Program-made: the position numbers and the translations under genes
From: Mugil cephalus
Lineage: Eukaryota > Chordata > Actinopteri > Mugiliformes > Mugilidae
Assembly (NCBI RefSeq): GCF_022458985.1
Contig: NC_061777.1
Coordinates: forward strand, 14,287,668 to 14,351,667
Length of the DNA: 64,000 bases
Reading direction: 5' to 3'
Notes under the pieces: model-generated
The model's input: only the letters and a program-made list of their open reading frames with translations
Told to the model about the DNA's origin: nothing
Database searches by the model: none
Shown: piece by piece, positions 38,210-50,700 of the stretch
Position numbering within the stretch: the stretch's first letter is position 1
Layout of the letters: each line of letters begins with the position of its first letter

Positions 38210-40167
38210 TCATCTGGATTCCTCACCTATTCTGTCTGTCAGTCCCCACATTTTCAGTAACTCTGACTCCTGCTGAATAAAATAAACACACACTGATTTC
38301 CTAATAACTGGTGTCTTAATGCCATTCAGCTCCCCAAAGCGTCTCCCTGATTTACCACCTTCAATCAAAGCTTCTTGAGGCTTTGTATGAAATGTTGTGT
38401 TCGAGAGTCTCAGTATCTCAGTCTCAGTCTCAGTATCAACAATCTGCAGGGTGGCTTCAGTGTGACCTAGAGGCTCTGAGAAGGATGAGTCAGACATCAG
38501 AGCCACAGCTGAAGACTCTTTAAACCACATCTGTGACCTGGCTGTTAAATAAGACAAGATCTTGAAAAGATGGCTGCTCGAGTCCTCAAAGAGGCGACGC
38601 GATCTAGTCTGTGTCTTATGGAGGACAGCATCGATTAAAGGTTCATCCTTTCCATGACCTGAACCAGGTGAACTCCTGGAACCCTGCGCAGTTTGTCCTG
38701 AACCTGGTCCAGAAAATGAAAGGAGGCCTAAGTCAATTTTATTTCATTTAACTGCATATTTTAGGAGATCATTTTCGTGTTGGTCTGGTGTACACTGTAG
38801 CTTCAGTTGTGTATCAAAGCTGGACATATCTACAGGACCTTAACCCGACTCCTGGAATATATGTTCTTAAAGTCATCATCTTACAGTATATTGATGTTAT
38901 ATCCAAAAGTTATCTACCTAAGTTTTTATCATGGAAGTGATTGTTGGAAGATTCCGTCATATGAAAATCAGCAGTAATCCACCCACTGCCAAACTCTGAA
39001 ATGTCCCATCACCACATAAGCCAGTAACAATTTGCCACCTTTAGTTTTGCTTGTGTGAGGTATAGGTCACCTTCAAATGACTTAGAGTTTTAATTTGTGT
39101 TTTTTTTTGTGTGTGTGTGAATTTTGGCAGCAAACCGTTTCACATACTCATTCTGGAAATAAAACAATTAGTCAATCTATGGGAACAGGTTGAAAACTCT
39201 CAAAAAGCATCTGTTTGTTACCGCTTTCCTTTTTTCAGACACTGATCTCTTAGAGAATTGGAAGATGTTATTCGTACCTGTCAATGCAAAGCATCTGTGT
39301 ATTAGTATTAAAAATAATACATGAAACATGAATTCCCCTGTTTATTTGAAGCAAAATTGTACAATGTATTTGGTTTCTAAAACGAAAATGCCTGTAAGTG
39401 GACGGTTTTGAAACTTTAAAATGGTACCCATACTGATAGTTCCTCAGAAGTTTCTTGTTTTCTGCATGCGATCGTCCACCAGAGGAAGTTGTGAACAGCG
39501 GATCATCGCATACTGATGCTGTCGGTGAAGGAGCAAATGACATCTGAGACTGTATAGTTCACGGTCAAAAGGCTCTCCTGCCACAAAGGAAACAGAAAAT
39601 ATTAACAGTGTTTACCCCAAAATTATGTCATAACAGTTACAAAATACTTCCTAGTTCCTAACTTCAACAAGGTCGTGACACTCTGAAGTGATTTTCTTCT
39701 CAGATTCTGTTTTCTTGTTTTTCTTGCTGATCCTAAAATTCTTCAGGTTAGTCACTGCAAACCTCCTGATCTCTGTTCCTGTTTTACCGTTGGACCAAAT
39801 AATCCCTGATTAACAAATTTCATTAACATAAAACAACAATTATCATTAGCCAAGTTGCTTGTTTTTTATTTATTTATTTTAGGTCCCAGATAGATGCTGG
39901 AGACTGATCCACATTAGCAAGGTGCATAGACTCTTATGACATTTTGTTGCATAATGCACAGCAGACAAGGAGACTGCACTGTTAACAATAACGAACTGAA
40001 AACAAAATAAACAAAAGCCTCTCCGGCCATGTACTTACCTTCAATAATGTTTTGTTGTGGGGACTCTCCTGGTCGAGCGGCTGCAGATTTTCAAGCAGGG
40101 GAAGTGGGTTTGGTCTTGGAGGTTCAATGATAATCGAGTTTCTGGCCTTTACTGTGAAGGCATCCAT
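38210..40167 (-). CDS. Unrecognised four-exon gene (model, 256 aa)
   Basis: The proposed coding exons, in order, are 40167-40039, 39549-39480, 38995-38918 and 38703-38210. Junction phases agree (0, 1, 1) and the model ends at a TGA. The product starts MDAFTVKARNSIIIEPPRPN, continues SQMSFAPSPTASVCDDPLF and FGSGWITADFHMTESSNNHF, and has a last exon rich in Ser, Thr and Glu with RRLFEDSSSHLFKILSYL and TEATLQIVDTETETEILRL. I see no signal peptide, membrane segment or catalytic motif. I do not recognise the family; the low complexity and short exons suggest a fast-evolving, mostly disordered protein. The first exon donor and last exon acceptor are good. The exon-2 donor (GTGGAC) is weak, and an alternative acceptor at 39578-39579 exists. 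ETS and YY1 motifs lie just upstream. A spliced gene is likely; the exact protein is less certain. Confidence 0.55.
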
Positions 40168-40330
40168 CCGCCAACATGCTTTTACGTTCACATTCACTCT
40201 GAGTGACGTCTACATTGTCAAAGGTGCACACATAAATGTAACGATACGGTCCTTTCACTGTATGTTTACGTCCCTTCGCTGGTTTCTCCGTTCAAACTGA
40301 ATGTCCGTCCAGTCAGCCCCTGAGGCCGCC

Positions 40331-40355
40331 AAAACATGGCCGCCACTACTTCCGG
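40331..40355 (-). promoter_or_regulatory. Promoter motifs: ETS and YY1 sites
   Basis: The minus strand has CCGGAAGT (40355-40348), a perfect ETS/GABP core, followed by GGCGGCCATGTTTT (40344-40331), a YY1-type CCATNTT element. This arrangement is typical of TATA-less housekeeping or germline promoters. It sits about 170 bases upstream of the start codon of the unrecognised gene. Confidence 0.6.
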
Positions 40356-40752
40356 TGTGTAATATTTTTCTCATATGACATGCATTTTTTACACATTATT
40401 TAGAGCTTACTAATTAAAAAAAAGCCAATGAAGGGAAAATATTTTTATTATTTATTGTTGGGGTTGATTCCTTTTTTTTCATGAAAAAGTTTGTTGTAAA
40501 TTTGACGTGTAATTAATGAGTCTAGTGGGAGGGGCTTGCATAGGTCAGAGGGGAGGAGTTAGAAGCTGCACACAGGAGGAAAGAGTGCTCCTTCTTTATC
40601 TATTTGGGATAAAGAGCATTACATCATAAGGTGTTAGAGTTTTTTTGTTTTTGTTTTCCTTTTTTTGCAAGTATTACCAGCAGGTATAACAAATCTTGAT
40701 CATAGCTCTACCTGCGACTGCATTTATCCTTCGTTTTTGACAACCCTGTCAC

Positions 40753-41374
40753 AGTCAGTGTGTTTACATGCACGTGAAAAAAAAAACGAATTATTGCTTT
40801 AATCGGACTATAACAGGAGAACTTAAGTGCATGTAAACACTTTACTCTGATTAAAATCGGAGTTCTCATTATCCGATTGAGACACTCAGATAATGCGATT
40901 GGAATCGGAGTTTTCATCGGATAATGCGTGTGCGCATGCTCCACAACCACTGCGCTGGCATGTGACCCCGGAACAAAAACGTCTAAGAAAGCCAGTCGTA
41001 GAAGAAGACAAGATACGGAGCCGCTAGAAGAACAGTCTGAGGGATAGCGCGGACCTTACCTGCACCAGAAGTAGCGCGAACATTACGTACGAGATTTAAA
41101 AAATGTACTATTATCCGTCTGGTTGTTGTTTGAAATGTGCCGCATGAACGACTCTTGTTTATTATATTGCATAATAGGTCAACCATAAATCGGGCTGTAT
41201 TAACGTGGTATTATCCCGCTGAAAAGACACGTATCGCCACCTAGTGTAGAAGAGGAGAACAGTTATTCGATTTTCTTGCGCTGCATGTAAACTGGGACAA
41301 GGACTGTAATCAAAAAGTCGAATTTTGAGCATAGCTCGATTAAGCTCTGCATGTAAACGAGTGTCTTGTAAGGT
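40753..41374. mobile_element. MITE-like non-autonomous DNA transposon
   Basis: The left end carries GTGTTTACATGCACGTG and an inner GTGCATGTAAACAC. The right end carries CTGCATGTAAAC twice (near 41281 and 41347), so the ends are inverted copies. The subterminal 'AATCGGA' and 'TCGATTAAGC' blocks are also inverted. The body of about 600 bases has no transposase frame. I could not fix the target-site duplication or the superfamily. Confidence 0.6.
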
Positions 41375-41379
41375 AATGT

Positions 41380-44250
41380 AGGTATAATGAGCTGCATCAC
41401 TCTGACTGATATCTATGGTGTTGCCTTGTCATTTTTTTTAGCATAGGATGAGTTCAGTGAGCAGGATGAGTTACTGGGTGTCTTAAATGTGTGACTTTAT
41501 TGTGTAACTGCTGTGACTTGTTAGGTGTCTAATGTTAAGGGCCTTTTACCGTATATTGCCTGTGAAAGAAGAAGCACCTTCGTTGCAATTAAACAATAAA
41601 TGCAAGTTCTCTTTTCTCAATTTATTGTTGTTGACATCATATAAAGAGTATAGGCAGGTGTGCCCTTACCCAAGGACATCAAGTGCATCTGATTTCCCAC
41701 AAAGGAACTTAATGGTTCATCTATATTGTTTGACAATGGTGTGAAGTGTAGGGGAAATTCGCAAATGCCAAAACTGGAATGTGCTGATAAAATGTAGACA
41801 CAGCCATTCACAAGGGTAAAGAAGTAAAAGGATAAGAAGACTGGGATACAATTTAGAAAGCAGACTTTCTGCACTGTTGAGGGGGCGGGCCAGTAGGGAA
41901 CATATCACAACAAGGAAACAGATTTTGACACAGCACCTGGCCAGGCCCTCCTCCTCCACCTCCTCCCTCGCTGCTCTGTTGCTGCTGCTGCTCCACTCAC
42001 ACAGGACAAACCACAAGCTGAGTTCAACAGACCTCACTACCCTTTTTGACCTCTGCATTGTAACCGTAGCAGCTATTTTGATGCTACTTTTTCTTGATGA
42101 ACTTTGACCCTATTATGGATTCAAAACCTTAAAGTGTGTAGTATCATTCCTCTCTGCAACTGCAGGCTGCGCTTTATCTCTTTGATCAGGTGGCAGTTTG
42201 AGGTCAAACGCACAGATGCGCTCAGCTGATTCATACAAAGAGCTGTAGAGGAAGGGAGGCACTGTAAACCGGGGTAAGTAGTGAAGCCAGTGTCATTCCT
42301 GCATCTGTCATGGGAGTTGAGTGCGCGGCAGGTGCAAGTTGACGTGCCAAAAGTAGCTGGTGCCAAATATAATAATAATAATAATCTGCTAATGTCTCTT
42401 GAATGGAAAGAAGAATCCAAATACTTTCACATTCACTGAAGTTATAGTTATATGTTTTGTACAGTGGCCCTTTTAAATGTTGTTTAATCTTGTGCAAGGC
42501 CAAGTAGAAGAAAATCCCATGTCCTCAATAGTAGCTAAACATCCCTCATTCACTAAAGTAATGTAAATAAAGAGAAACTGCCACTTATTGTGATGAGTAC
42601 AGGGATACAGGAAGGTTGTTTTTTGTACATTTTGTTCCCCAGTTGCCACTGCTGGTCCTGTCTTTGTGCAAATAAGAAACGTTTCATGCAAATGTGCTTA
42701 TGGAAAACACATCCATAAATAAGCTTTGCGGCGAAAACTGCAAAGCTCACATTTATTTGTCGATCTAACTGCAACTCGTTTAGGGTTAGCATTTAGATTT
42801 GAATGTCTTTTAGGCCGAGGAGCATTATGATCTGTGTAAATGAGCTTTGGGTTCAGTTTTACCAGATGTTTAACAGATGACCTCGGTGATAGATAGCGTG
42901 AAGCAATGCCTCTGAACAAAGCACTGTTTACATTTCCCATTCAGTATTGAAGAATAAACCTCAAAAACAAACATCTGCTTGATGTGTTTAAAGCTATCCA
43001 GAGTGTTTTCATAGTAATGGTGATCCATGATGGCACTCGGCTTGACTACCACATACTTAAAACTTCAGTGATGTGTTATTTTTGAGTAGATTTCAAACTC
43101 TGTTGCAGCAACTTCAGTGCTAGAGGAGTTCCGTGCGAAAATATTTCCTTGCAAAAATGATATAAAGCAACTCAGACTGCATGCTGCTTGAATATATTGC
43201 TTCACCTTTACAGGAAGGGGACCACACTTTGAGTCCTCTGACAAAAGTCCAGAGAGACTCTCAAAAGAGATGGTTGAGGAAAGAATTGAACTGACCTCCT
43301 GGTTACGACACTTCTCTCTAATGTCATGTCAAGATTCTGGGCGTAAAGCTTTCACACGTGGTGCTAACTTTTGAAATAACAGGTCTCCACATTTACAGGA
43401 GCTGCTGCGCGTTCTGCTTTCTTTCTTTTGGTAAAATTTGTTCTCCGGTTTTAAGAGGAAGTGGTTGCACGTCATATGACCTGCCTGAGGACGGAGACCT
43501 ACCTTACCGATTTCATATCCTGTGGCGACTGCAGACTTGAAGTTACTTGCAGGAGGAAGTCTTGAAGTTTCCACAAACCCTGCATTTCTACTGAAAATCA
43601 CAGGCCGTCAGAAAGTTTTCTTTGGTGTGCGCTTCATGCTTCTACATCGGAACATTGACACAGAAACTGGTTCTAAAGGGCAAGGTGTCAAATTTTGCAC
43701 AACAGTGATGAACTTCTTCATGCAAAAATAAGGGTGTGATTGTATCTTTATTCGGACAAGCTTGAATGCACAGAAATAAAAGAAATGAAGCACTAAACAC
43801 ATTGTTACAGGCAGTTTTGTATGTTAAGTTTTGGAGATTGACAATGACAATGGCAATGACACAGATAAATAGTGTGGTTGTATGGTGTGAAGAGAGCAGC
43901 GCGCTACCCTGCACCTACGGGAAGAAAACCACACCCGGATCCCCCCCAGAGCTGTCAGTTCTTCACTTTGCACACGTTCCTTCACCACGCATATTGTCGC
44001 GTTCGTCAGTTGCTCCACAGCTTTATATATCATCTGCAACTGAACATGGCGATGACTTCAAAATTGCTAAAGTGCACACATTCAACCAGTCATTGTAACA
44101 CACTTTATGCTCTCCGCCCACACAACAGTTGCAAACCACATGAAACTCTCTGAAACTCGAATTCCTTTTTGAATTTGGATGTATAATATTACAAATAAAA
44201 AAAAGATAAAGAGGAGTTGATGACTTGTGGGTGGAAAAGAGGGGGCAGAG
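41380..44250. other. Intergenic DNA upstream of the unrecognised gene; ly6-like 3' flank
   Basis: I see no supported exon. A minus-strand AATAAA at 43747-43752 could end the Ly6-like transcript with a UTR of about 0.5 kb. The many short open frames here have no recognisable motif. Confidence 0.5.
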
Positions 44251-44256
44251 GGGAGC

Positions 44257-45040
44257 TTATAGCTGACTAAAGGCCATACGCAGCAGCAGCAGCGCTGCGC
44301 TCAGCAGGACTGGGCTAGAGGCCACAGCCCCTGCGCTGTTGTGGTGGTGATGGCTCTTGTGGGGCCCGTTGCAGTCGTCTCCAAAGCAACACTCCATCTT
44401 GGCTCCGGAGTTTCCGCCATTAGCCTTTTCGCAGAAAGCCTTGTACGTGCACGATTTCATCACAGTGTCTTAAAGAGAGCGAGGCATACGGTTAAAGTGC
44501 TTCCAAGTGACTGCGTTCACTTGGTATGACTCTGTGAACCAGATGAACTCATTTCCACAATCCCACTCCTCCTCTCTTCACACACGCAAACAGACATACA
44601 CAGACAAGCGCGCGGAGGCAGTGGTTATCAGAAACTGGGATAAGATCCAGCAAACTCAGAGAGGCTTACTTTGTGATCCCACTCACACACACGCTAATAT
44701 GCAAAAGTTTTGGTTTGACTCTTGGTGTGTAGAATATCACCAGAGGAGTTTGAGCTCAAATTTATTCTGCAAAAAAATAATATCTTTAGCAACAAGGTAA
44801 CAAATGGCTGCATAGATGAGCACACAACAAGTTCCTGAATAAAGAAAAGCAACGTAGACATTCTACAACATGTGTCAAATAGGAGTTGCTTTTATTGTTA
44901 TGACTTTAAAACCTCCCTTTGCCTATGGAAACAAATGCTATTTTAGGCTCTACTGACTTCCTTAAACTGTGACGCCACACAAGCGCTCGGTTGTCATTGC
45001 TGTGCTGACCTCTAGTGAGACACTTGTGCATCCAACCGAA

Positions 45041-45073
<33 letters not shown>

Positions 45074-45592
45074 TTACTCACTGGGTCCTGTGATGGTGGA
45101 GCAGGCGTCGGCGTACTGAGGACAGGAGGTGGAGCCCTGACGGTTACAGTCCTCATCATTGGACGCGACGCATGTGTGACACCTGAGAGCGTGGCCTTCG
45201 CACACAGAGCAAGAGAGAGCGCCTGACTTGAGACTAAGCATGTATATTCACATGGAGGGTATGCGCATGCAGACACATGATCATAAGGTTACCCCCCTCC
45301 GCCCATTTAGACAGGATACATTGAGCAGATGTCTGCTGCGGACACATTTGCGCACAATAAAAGCTGTAAAATCATCTCAGTTTAATAAAGAGAAATGTGC
45401 TACAGAGGAAACTAACAACCTTAAATGTTTCTAGGGTCTGTTTTGAGGTTAAATATCTGGATATCTTTGTCATTGTATCGCCAGCAGTCGATTCATCACA
45501 AGCAAACTGATAAAAAATTTAGTCTTGCATGATAGAAACTTACTGTGAGCGGCCAGAGAGATGAGCAGCAGCAGGACTAGAGCAGTCTTCAT
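44257..45592 (-). CDS. Ly6/uPAR three-finger protein, GPI-anchored (3 exons, 124 aa)
   Basis: The coding exons, in order, are 45592-45544, 45195-45082 and 44468-44257. The phases are 1 and 1, the classical pattern for this family. The first exon encodes a signal peptide (MKTALVLLLLISLAAH). The mature part starts HALRCHTC and has ten cysteines in Ly6 spacing, closing with CCFGDDCN, the CC(x)nDxCN signature. A His stretch follows, then small residues (NSAGAVASS) suiting a GPI-attachment site, and a hydrophobic tail (PVLLSAALLLL). The product should be a small surface glycoprotein held by a GPI anchor. Members of this family include CD59, PSCA and Ly6 antigens, and fish have many lineage-specific copies, so I give no orthologue. 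It stands alone here rather than in an array. Confidence 0.9.
45041..45073 (+). repeat. (TG)n microsatellite in the ly6-like intron
   Basis: TG repeat ending in GCGCGCG, nine bases from the donor of the second coding exon. Confidence 0.9.
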
Positions 45593-46080
45593 GGCAGCTG
45601 AATAATGGGTCAGTGTGTCTCCAAGAGTCCAGTGAGAGAGTGGATGAGCTGAGGTGAGACTCCGACGGAGGGGACATGGAGGTGGGGTGGGTGGCTGAGG
45701 TGGAGCAGGAGGTGGTTTAGCCATGGGAAGGTGTCTGAGGGCATTAAGGTCTTATCACCGTAATCTGTGTGTATGCTGCACAGCCAGCACCCTGTGGTAA
45801 TGAGACTTAACCAGTCAAGCTTTAACAGGGAGACGGAGTTACAGCCCAGTCCCGTCAACAACAGAAATTTGAGGTCATTTGATAGATTAGACTCTACAGC
45901 TACTGTTTCTGACTGTGTTCTTGTGACTGTAACATGTAAGGTTTAAGCACTGAGGCACGTCGACAAGCCCCCATGCACAAACAACACACTGAGAACTCAT
46001 GCAGGACACTTCCTGTAACACCTGTGACAACTATGAAAAACCTCAACAAGGGATAAAAAACAAAGTCAATTTATTAGAGC

Positions 46081-47712
46081 AAATAACTTTTATTTAGGCA
46101 AATGTTCAGACATTTACGCTGCTTCAACAAGTGTGAGATCACAATTTCTTGTACCAGGTACAAACTGTCAAAAGAAGAGCAGATAATTATAAAACAAAAC
46201 AAACAGCTGAGTTACAAGAGGTAACGTGACGTCAGAGTGGAACCAACATATAAAGTGACGGCACACGAGTAGATTTGTTTCACAAGTGGATTTAAAAAGA
46301 TCATCACACCGTATAACTTTAATAACTGTGATAAACACTGCACAGAATATTGAAAACTGACTTTTTATTATATTATTATTTTTTTACCTAATGTTTCTTC
46401 ATTTAAATCCCATAATTGTTAATGTTTAGTTTCTTTCGCAAGAATATTTTTCACAAACATGTGGCGTCCAATGGGAAGAACATTTTATTTCAGTTATAGA
46501 AAAAGACAGTATTGCAATCAGATCAGACACTCAATTATCATACTGGTAACAGCTCTGATTCCTCACTGACACCCATTAATAACAGTCCACGGCTAAACAC
46601 AACTAGAGTATATTGGTGTGCTCAGGAACTTATTTGTATTATGAAAAATTCAAAGCGGTGACAATAAACATGCAAATAAACAGATTTATTTGTTCAGTAA
46701 CTAGTGCACTGCGGTAGATTACAGGCATGAGGGATCACACCGTGTTCACACAGAACCTCTTCAAATCCTGTTGCCTCATGGTACGAGGTAAATGTGATTA
46801 GTGGACACTCAGCAAATAATAATATTAAATATGTTCAGTTGTTCACAGCTGTTAATGCACTATAGTTAACATACAGTGGTGGTCCTTTTTGTACAACATA
46901 ACAGTGACTCCACGGTGATTTAATGGATCGGACAAAACGGTGCCCACAGGAAAAAGTCAATGATTGTCAGGTTGTTACACGTCTCTGTGACTGATAAACA
47001 ATCTGCAGCTATTTGAATTGTCAATAATCCCAAATGTGTCAGACTAGGAACCAGATAAAGAAACTCACTTGCAGCTCAATTTCAGTGTCACTCCTGAACA
47101 AACCAAGGCCTCTGAGGTCTATGCTCCTTCCCCTAAAAATCCTACATCCTGTGCTCCAGTACTTGTGCAGTTTGACTTTAACAACGACCTCATTCTGCCC
47201 TAAACAATACCCCTGAGCTCTGCTCTTTCAGAATAAAATCTGTTTACTTTGTAGAAAAATACATCTAATGGATTGTTGCTTTAATATAAAATAATCCTTG
47301 TCGAGAGTCCATCAGTGTGCAAGTCCAAACTTCAAAACAAACCTGCGAGTCAGTCTGATGTCATACTGCAGGAGGAGTTATCTGTTAAGCTCATGGGAAT
47401 TTAAGTGGAGCAACGAGCAGGTCGTTTCTCCACTGGTGTGATGGACAAAAGCACAAGGGCTCCAGACGGCCTCACAATGGGCACGAGATGCAAAAGGAGT
47501 GATGACATATGATTAACAAGTACAGAAAGCTCCGGTCACAAGTAGTGCAACTAGAATACAGGAAGTTACTTCTGTACACAAGCCGGCTCTGAGATGCATG
47601 ATGGGAACAGGGTACGAGAGTTGCGTCTTGGCTGGGGGCATGCACAGGGCATCTCTGCAGGCGGTAGGCAGGGCCGGAGGGACGGTAGTGTCTTGTTCCC
47701 ATTAAATAACCC
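46081..47712 (-). other. tacc1: Probable tacc1 3' UTR
   Basis: 1.6 kb of AT-rich, non-coding sequence follows the tacc1 stop on the minus strand. AATAAA hexamers occur on the minus strand near 46090 and 46070, a plausible poly(A) site. No exon-like frame is found. Confidence 0.4.
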
Positions 47713-50700
47713 TCAGTCTATTTTTCCCATTTTGGCAATGAGCTCGTCACAGATCTTTGTGAGTTCTTCGATCTCCTGATTCTGTTAAAAGAAGAGGTAC
47801 ATTAAATATGTATTGTGTTACATTGCACTGCTTGTACGGCAGCATGACCGGGAGGAGTTTTACCTTCTGCTGCAGGGCTTGTTCCAGAGACTCGTTCTTC
47901 ATCTGCTCCTTCCTCAGGCTGGCTGTCAGCGCCATGTTCTCTGAGCCTGCCTTAGAACGCACCTGAGCGATCTCCTCATTCGCCCTGAGAGATTTATAGA
48001 AATTAACAGACATTTAATACAACAGGTCATCTTTAAAACACTTTTTTGGTTTTAATCTCCTCGTACCTGTCTAGTTTCTCTTCCGCGTGGAGTTTTAGTG
48101 TCTGGTATCTCTGCTCCTCCTGCTTGACTCTGGCCAGATACTCCTGAGCACATTTCTTCAGCACCTCTTCATTCTGTATGAGGAAACAAATCAAACACGA
48201 CATTGTTTACACCTTCATTTGCACCCGTATGTTATTCTGTGGTAATTCTCACTGGTAATTGTAACCCCTTCTCCTTGTAACGTTTCTGACTGCCCACATT
48301 TACCAGTGGTGCCTCGTGGCACCACAGCTGTCTCTCTCTACACAAACAGCTGCTCTGAAGCAGCTCAGGGTCCAGATTTGGGCATGAACTGCTTTAATCA
48401 ATGGGCTTTTGTGTGGTATTTGTCAAGGGAGTGAAGAATGTTTGAGGACCAGGTTCACTGAATGGTATTCCATCTAAACCCCCGCTACTCTTCTCACGAC
48501 CACTGTCCTCAATCACCTTGTTCCAACCTTATTCTGACTTTAATCTTTATAAACACTTCAATTTGTGCTCCTGTCGGATCTAGACATGAACCTGTCCCAG
48601 CACTGCTTACTTTCTTAAATCCCTCAAGGGTGCTCTTCATGTTTTCATAACGTCGAAAGACGTCAGAAAGTGAGCGCTCCACTGAGTTCAGGTCTGCCAA
48701 GGCGGCTTCCTTCTCCATCGTCACTGCATGCAAAGCCTTCTGGGAGCTCATCGTGTTGCGCTGCTCGTCCTCTGATAGAAGAAGAAGACATTATTATGTG
48801 CCATTAAATATTTTATCTCTTTGATTTAGTCGGGAAAAATAGAGCAGGGAATATTCAAGATTAAGCAACCCGTGAAATATATGATTACATGGAAAAGAGA
48901 AGTCTTCTGTCTTACTCACCAATCATCTGAGCAATCGTCTTTTCATATTCTGCAACAACCTTCCTGTAATAAAACACAACAAATTACATTTTTATTATTA
49001 CATAATCATTTCTAAAACGTCATGATACCACCTCATGACGATCATCCGCTCTCCGTGAGACCTGAGTGAGCTCATCATGTTCTCTAACCTCATCTCCTCG
49101 ACTTGCTGTCTGCAGCTCTCGTACTTTTTCTTCCACTCGCTGGCCTCAGCCTCTTTAGTGATGATCTGAAAGAAGCCCTTGTTAGTTCACTACACAATCT
49201 ACTGACGACATTTTACATGTTTGATGTGTGTCACATATAAGTGTGTACCTCCTCCCTGATGAGGGTCAGGACTGCCTGTTTTTCTGCCTCACTGATGCAG
49301 ATGGAATCCAGGACCTGACTTCCCGTTTTCTGCATTTCACTTCCCTCTGGTTTGTTCTTCAGTTTGCACGTGTCTTCGTACGCCTGAGAGCAGAAGGAAA
49401 TCAGTCACGTCCTACTTGTTTTTTTTTTAATCTACTCTATTTAAAAATAGGGGCTTTAACCCGCCAAGGTATTTATGACAAAAACAGTCTTGATTTGTCC
49501 TTATTTGTTTTTTTTCCTCCTCATTGGTTTGTAGTTTAATGTCCCCTAATGGTTTTGGTTTTGATGTTTTGTCATATTTTCATATATTTTTGCATAATTT
49601 CCTGTTCATTCTGAAAAGTCCCTCTCTGTCCTCATCTTTCACTTCATACCCGCCATGCCTTTCGATTAATGTTCTTACATATGTCATCCTCCTTCTGCTC
49701 CTCCTTGTTTCTCTCCCCCTCTCTCATTTTGCCCTTCCCGGGATTATGGCCGTCATATTCTAATCTCCTGAATCATAATCTAAATCCATCTGTCACCTGA
49801 GCAGATGAACATGGTGGCACCTGCTGCCCTACGGTCATCACCCTCAGACAGCTGATCACACTGCAGATGGCTCTAAACCCAAAACTGAGCAATCAATTAT
49901 ACCTAAAGTCACAACAACATACTATAGTTTTTCATTTGAAGGCACTCATGTGCATGTGATGAAACAAATGGAGGTGAAAGTGCCATGTTACATGACACTG
50001 ATGTGTTATGCTGGAACAAGCTCAGACTTGTTGAAGCTGCTTTCATCTGGTGACAGTTTTGAAAAGAGTGTTTCAGCCCCATCTAGTGGTCACTGGTGTA
50101 AGTGCATTTATAGAAAAAAAAAACATCTTTCTGAGTAAACTTGACAAAGTAATCACTGTATCTCGCCTTGGTGGATACAATAGATGCAAGGAAAATAAAT
50201 TATGTGGTCAAACGTGATAATAACTCACCACGGAGCAGCAGTCTGAGTCCTCAGTTTTGGAAGTCACCAGGCAGTCTTGGGCTGTAAGAAAACAATGAAG
50301 TCATGTTAAGAAGAATTTAATATAGTCCATGAATATGAAAAGCAGCTGCATGAAAGGAAAACATTAAAATATCTCACTAGAACTTTTTTTTATTTATTTA
50401 TTTTTTTTACCACTGTTGCCACTGGAGAATCACTTATTTTAATGATCTTGTTTTAACTAACCTGATTTATTGTATGTAGCATACCCTGCTATTATGCATG
50501 TGAGCTGTATTTCAGCTCTTCACATAAAAAGCCTCAAATAAAGAATGTTTTGTCGTTAAGACTGAATCTTCAACATTTACTTGTGAAATGATCCCGGCTG
50601 TTAATTTTATGTTAGGAGCTTCTGTTTCAGAATATTTCATCAATGTATTATTCTGTGAGTGTGTTCATGCTTTAAACTCACACACTCATCAGGTCAGTAA

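Noticed and set aside
39268-39543. Long open frame of about 90 codons as a single large exon of the unrecognised gene
   Set aside because: Only its first part joins in phase to both neighbours; the rest has lysine/tyrosine-rich AT-driven composition. The GTGGAC donor at 39479-39474 gives a consistent chain, though an extended exon cannot be excluded.
50083-50095. CCACTAGATGGGG (minus strand) as a further CTCF site
   Set aside because: The invariant C of the GGC core is replaced by G, so it is unlikely to bind.
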